Part shown: positions 60,521 to 64,000 of the stretch, one piece after another | How the letters are laid out: every line of letters begins with the position of its first letter | Position numbering within the stretch: position 1 is the stretch's first letter | Source of the DNA: Paramecium sonneborni | Lineage: Eukaryota; Ciliophora; Oligohymenophorea; Peniculida; Parameciidae | Reading direction: 5' to 3' | Length of the DNA stretch: 64,000 nt | NCBI GenBank assembly: GCA_905182985.1 | Contig: CAJJDN010000121.1 | Span: forward strand, 242,172-306,171 | Program-made: the position numbers and the translations under genes | Notes under the pieces: model-generated | What the model was told of the DNA's origin: nothing | The model's database searches: none | Seen by the model: the letters and a program-made list of their open reading frames with translations, nothing else

Positions 60521-63500
60521 ATGTCTAAGTAAGTCTTTGTTAAATTTGTTCTGAATATCATAAGTGATTCTTTAACAGCGGAATGTGAATATGAAGTAAC
60601 TCAATCGTTAATATATTTTTTTGGATTACTAGGAGCACTTATACCATTTTCATATGCAATTGTACCTAATTATCAAACATTTTTTGGAGATGAATTGCTA
60701 GTCTTAATTGCAAAGTTGGTAAGACCATAGTTATTCTGGAATAATTAAGAAACAATTTAAAGCCTGATAATATATATCTGTTATTTTGGAAGTTTTATAG
60801 CATTCATATATATTGTACTTTAAGGGATTACTGCATAACAGTTTATTTGTTAGAATTACAAATATAAAATGATTAGAAAAGTAGTGTTTTCAGTGAATTA
60901 AATATTTGATGTATGGCTTTTTAATGTTATTATCGAAGTATTATTATTACAATAAACAGCTTAAAATTATATTGTCTCAACATTTTACTGTTGTATTTTA
61001 ATTTATAGAATAGCATTTACAAAAGTTAGTATAATGTTTAAATATCATACTTTCAACCATTAGAATTAGTCATTTTATTATTTTGGTATCCAATTTTTAA
61101 ATATAATACAAATTGTTTTATTTGTACAAGGTTTCAGAATCAAATTTTTGTGTATGCTCCAAATTATCCTATCAATAGTAAATTGTATTTTAAATATCGC
61201 AAACATACTTATACATCTTCCATAAACAAACTTAAATCTCTTGAGATTACAATTACCCTCTTATTTGAATTCATTATTTTTATGTTTAGGAGTTTTAATT
61301 ATTAAATTTTATGATATAGACAATCAAAATTTGTAGATGCTATTCATTATCATGTGGCCTCTTTGGATAAAAATTTCTTAAAGAAAATTTGAAAATTTGT
61401 TGATATTTTCTCTTGATTTTGAAAATTATCAACATAAAATTATCCATATTTTTTATTAAAATCAAGGAGATCATACTAATATTAAAGAAGTATTTTATAG
61501 AAGAAATTTAAGCCAAAAATTATTCAAACTCAATCAATTAGAATAGAAAAGCATTAAAACAAATAACTCATCAGTTATGGAAAAAATCAAGATTAAAGTA
61601 ATTTTTAAATTTATTTTAAGGATCAACAATAGTAATTTTCCCTATTACTACTTTTTGAAGATTATTACGGTGCATATGAATATATTTAAAAAAAAAAATA
61701 ATCAAAATCATTAATTTAGCAAATTAAATTTAATATCTGCTCATTAAAATGTAAGATTGAGTTAAAATAATAAATGAACTTATTTAGTCAATCGAAAAAT
61801 AATAAATTCATTAATCTTGATATTCTAAATTTTATAAAGGTAGAAACTTAAAGCTAAGAATTAAGTGAACAATTAATTAATGATTGTATTTTAAAGATAA
61901 ATTTTTTATAACTTGTAAATAAAAATGAAATTAAGAAAGCTAAATTAAAAAAACATGCTAATTATTGTATATAAATTTTCGAAGAAAATATACATTCGAT
62001 AGAACAGCTATATAAAAAATTTCCTTTAAAAAGATATTAAAGATTTCTAACTTTTGCATATGCTGAATTATGTAATGATTTTTTATAAGCTATAAGAGTA
62101 TTGAATTAAACTTCATTTAATGATGAAGCTATTTATACAAAAATCTTATCTCTAACTTTAGATTTTTATTCAATCAAAACCATTTATTTATTTACTAATT
62201 TAGAAAATAGATAAATTATAAAACTTTCATCAAATTACTAAAATGTTATAAAAACAAAAATTTCTCATTTATAAGATATTATACCAAAAGGTATACAAGA
62301 ATATCATGAAGAAATGATACTAAATTTCCTAAGAACAGGAGAATCCAACTTTTTTAAAGAAGTCACATCTACTTTTTATTAGTAAGAAGATTTAATATAG
62401 CCAATTACTATTATAAATGATGTTTTTATTTAAAATGATCAAATTAATTCTATTACAATTGCGACTGTTCCGACTGAAGATTCTATTGCATTAATTGTAG
62501 ATTCTAATCTTTATATTGTTGGGCTTACGAAAGGATTTTTAGATTAACTTGAAATTAATCATGACTTATGTAAATACTTTTATGGAATATAAATAGAATT
62601 AGTTATTCCATAATTTACAAATCTTTCTTTAAATGATCAAGTTTAATATTTAGAACTTAAATTTTTAAGTGGATTTTGGCTTTAAACATATATAGATTCT
62701 ATTTCTAAAAATGTAAATAGTAAATAATACTAAATGATAATTAATGATTTTTGGAATGAAAAATCAAAAACGGATGTTTATATATCTCATTGTCACATAA
62801 TTAAATCGAAATATGGATTTTACAAAGTTATATTTAATTACATCAAAAACTAAATAAAAATTCCATTGCGTAGTTAATAGTTCAAATCATATATTTAGAT
62901 AGCAGTACATGATAAGGATGATATGGATGAATAGATAAAAATAATCTCTCCTTATGAATCATAAGACTTTCTAATGGAAAAATAGGATGCATATAATATT
63001 AATAAATCTGAAGTCCTTTTATCTAGCAGAGATCATTAAACATTAGCATTAGTAGATATTGATAAAGATATTGAATTCCAACAAAGAAGAAGCAATAATC
63101 AAACATTTATAAGACCTTTTGCTCTCTAAAATGTTTTTTAAAGCTAATTAGATTTGCCAGAAGAAGAGGACAATTAAAGTTATTCTATAAAAGAAAATAA
63201 TAAAAAATAATTTTACTCTGTTAAAAATATATAAAAATATGGAATTCTTGAAAAAGTTAGATAAACCAAAAATTCAAGTAAATATGAAAGGTTATTTGTT
63301 ATAATCTTAATACTAAATTAAGGTTTATTTTTAAGTTAAATTCTATTATCTATCATTAATAGTCTTAATACTTTAAATTAAAATAATGTTGATATAGATC
63401 TTCTTCAAATAAAATATCATTTATTTTAACCAGTTGAATCATTTATTGTAACAAGATATACAATAATAAATTATAATGCTTAATATACAGAAAAATCAAT

Positions 63501-64000
63501 AACAAAGAGTTAATTAGATAAATATTTAACATTTCCGAATTCAAATTTAAATTTAGGATTTGATGACGTTTAATAGAATTAAGCAGCAATTTTAAATAGA
63601 TTGACTTTATAAGATTTCTTAGCTGAATATTATGATTTTTACATTTACATAAAAACTGATATAGGAGAATTGTATAATATTACAATGAGATAAGCATTAA
63701 GTATTTTAATCAATTATTAATATACTTTTAAAGCTGCCTATAAATATGATGGAAAAACTGTCTCTGATTCACCTTATATTTTCTATTCTTATAGAAATCT
63801 ATTAACTTTATATAATGCTTTTGATTTATTAAATCAAGATTTATATCTCTAAACTAATCTAAGAATCTTATTAGATATTTCTAAAGAATTAACATTATTT
63901 TATCCATTTCTTATTTTGCAAGTATTATTTTTGGCCTTAGAGATTTATTGCTAATATGAAAATGAATAATACTTAAATAAGTTTTTTCTTCTTCTTCTCT
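60521..64000 (+). CDS. Multi-pass membrane protein with PAS-like domain (tiny-macrocysts-like), 3' incomplete
   Basis: Open from ATG 60521 to the window edge with one 23-nt intron placed (61598-61620), over 1,150 residues so far. The amino-terminal third has about seven hydrophobic segments (LIYFFGLLGALIPFSYAIV; YICYFGSFIAFIYIVL; LFLCLGVLIIKF). Then comes an alpha-helical repeat zone (SIEQLYKKFPLKRYQRF; YAELCNDFLQAIRVL) and a PAS-like fold (SIALIVDSNLYIVGLTKGFLDQL), a polar linker, and more membrane segments beginning LFVIILILNQGLFLSQILL. This plan matches the ciliate and Dictyostelium TmcB/TmcC-type family, from memory. A sensory membrane protein is plausible. It ends mid-gene. Confidence 0.7.

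Noticed and set aside
1..64000. CRISPR arrays, rRNA genes, tRNA genes or telomeric repeats
   Set aside because: No spaced direct repeats, no rRNA-like GC-richer block, no confident cloverleaf and no C4A2/C3A3-type telomere run were seen by eye; a tRNA scan was not possible, so a tRNA could have been missed.
1..64000. Bacterial or viral contamination
   Set aside because: The codon reassignment, 20-32 nt introns and eukaryotic protein families are uniform across the window.

Overview
The window is ciliate macronuclear-type DNA, most probably from Paramecium. Genes only read through if TAA and TAG are glutamine and TGA is the sole stop. About 55 GT..AG introns were placed; they are tiny (mostly 20-32 nt, a few up to 38), the Paramecium size class. 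Base composition is very AT-rich and neighbouring genes are often only 30-200 bp apart on alternating strands. In every multi-exon gene where all introns could be placed, the summed exon length is a multiple of three, which supports the models below. The exceptions are the giant surface protein, where only some introns were placed, and the last gene, which runs off the window.

Layout. 1-622: unresolved open frames. 0.6-3.3 kb: ARL2 GTPase, an ER thioredoxin-like membrane protein, and a secreted alpha-carbonic anhydrase. 3.3-7.6 kb: gene-poor, holding a decayed HBS1/eEF1A-type GTPase and a perfect 1196-bp direct repeat around a single N (almost certainly an unmerged contig overlap). 7.6-15.4 kb: a secreted coiled-coil protein, small unknown proteins, a PLC-like phosphodiesterase and a ULK-like kinase. 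15.4-27.5 kb: a full ABCA transporter and an 8.3-kb gene for a giant cysteine-rich, beta-helix, multi-pass surface protein. 28-37 kb: coiled-coil protein, casein kinase 1, unknown protein, B9D1 and a voltage-sensor/adenylate cyclase fusion. 37-47.7 kb: zinc-ribbon WD40 protein, C2 membrane protein, NEK-like pseudokinase, cyclic-nucleotide-domain channel-like protein, Arp4-like actin-related protein and an unknown protein. 47.7-54.9 kb: POC5, a 1415-residue coiled-coil protein with repeated acidic-tryptophan motifs, an MFS-like fragment and a small coiled-coil protein. 55-64 kb: a second secreted coiled-coil protein, an HSPA12-type Hsp70, an unknown protein, then a decayed and an intact copy (running off the end) of a PAS-like multi-pass membrane protein.

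There is no operon logic. Several products do converge on ciliate cell biology: cilia and basal bodies (B9D1, POC5, ARL2), membrane excitability and second messengers (voltage-sensor cyclase, CNBD channel-like protein, CK1, ULK-like kinase), regulated secretion (two secreted coiled-coil proteins), and cell-surface or lipid transport (ABCA, giant beta-helix protein).

All translations were made by eye. Family names rest on recognised motifs, not on database searches.
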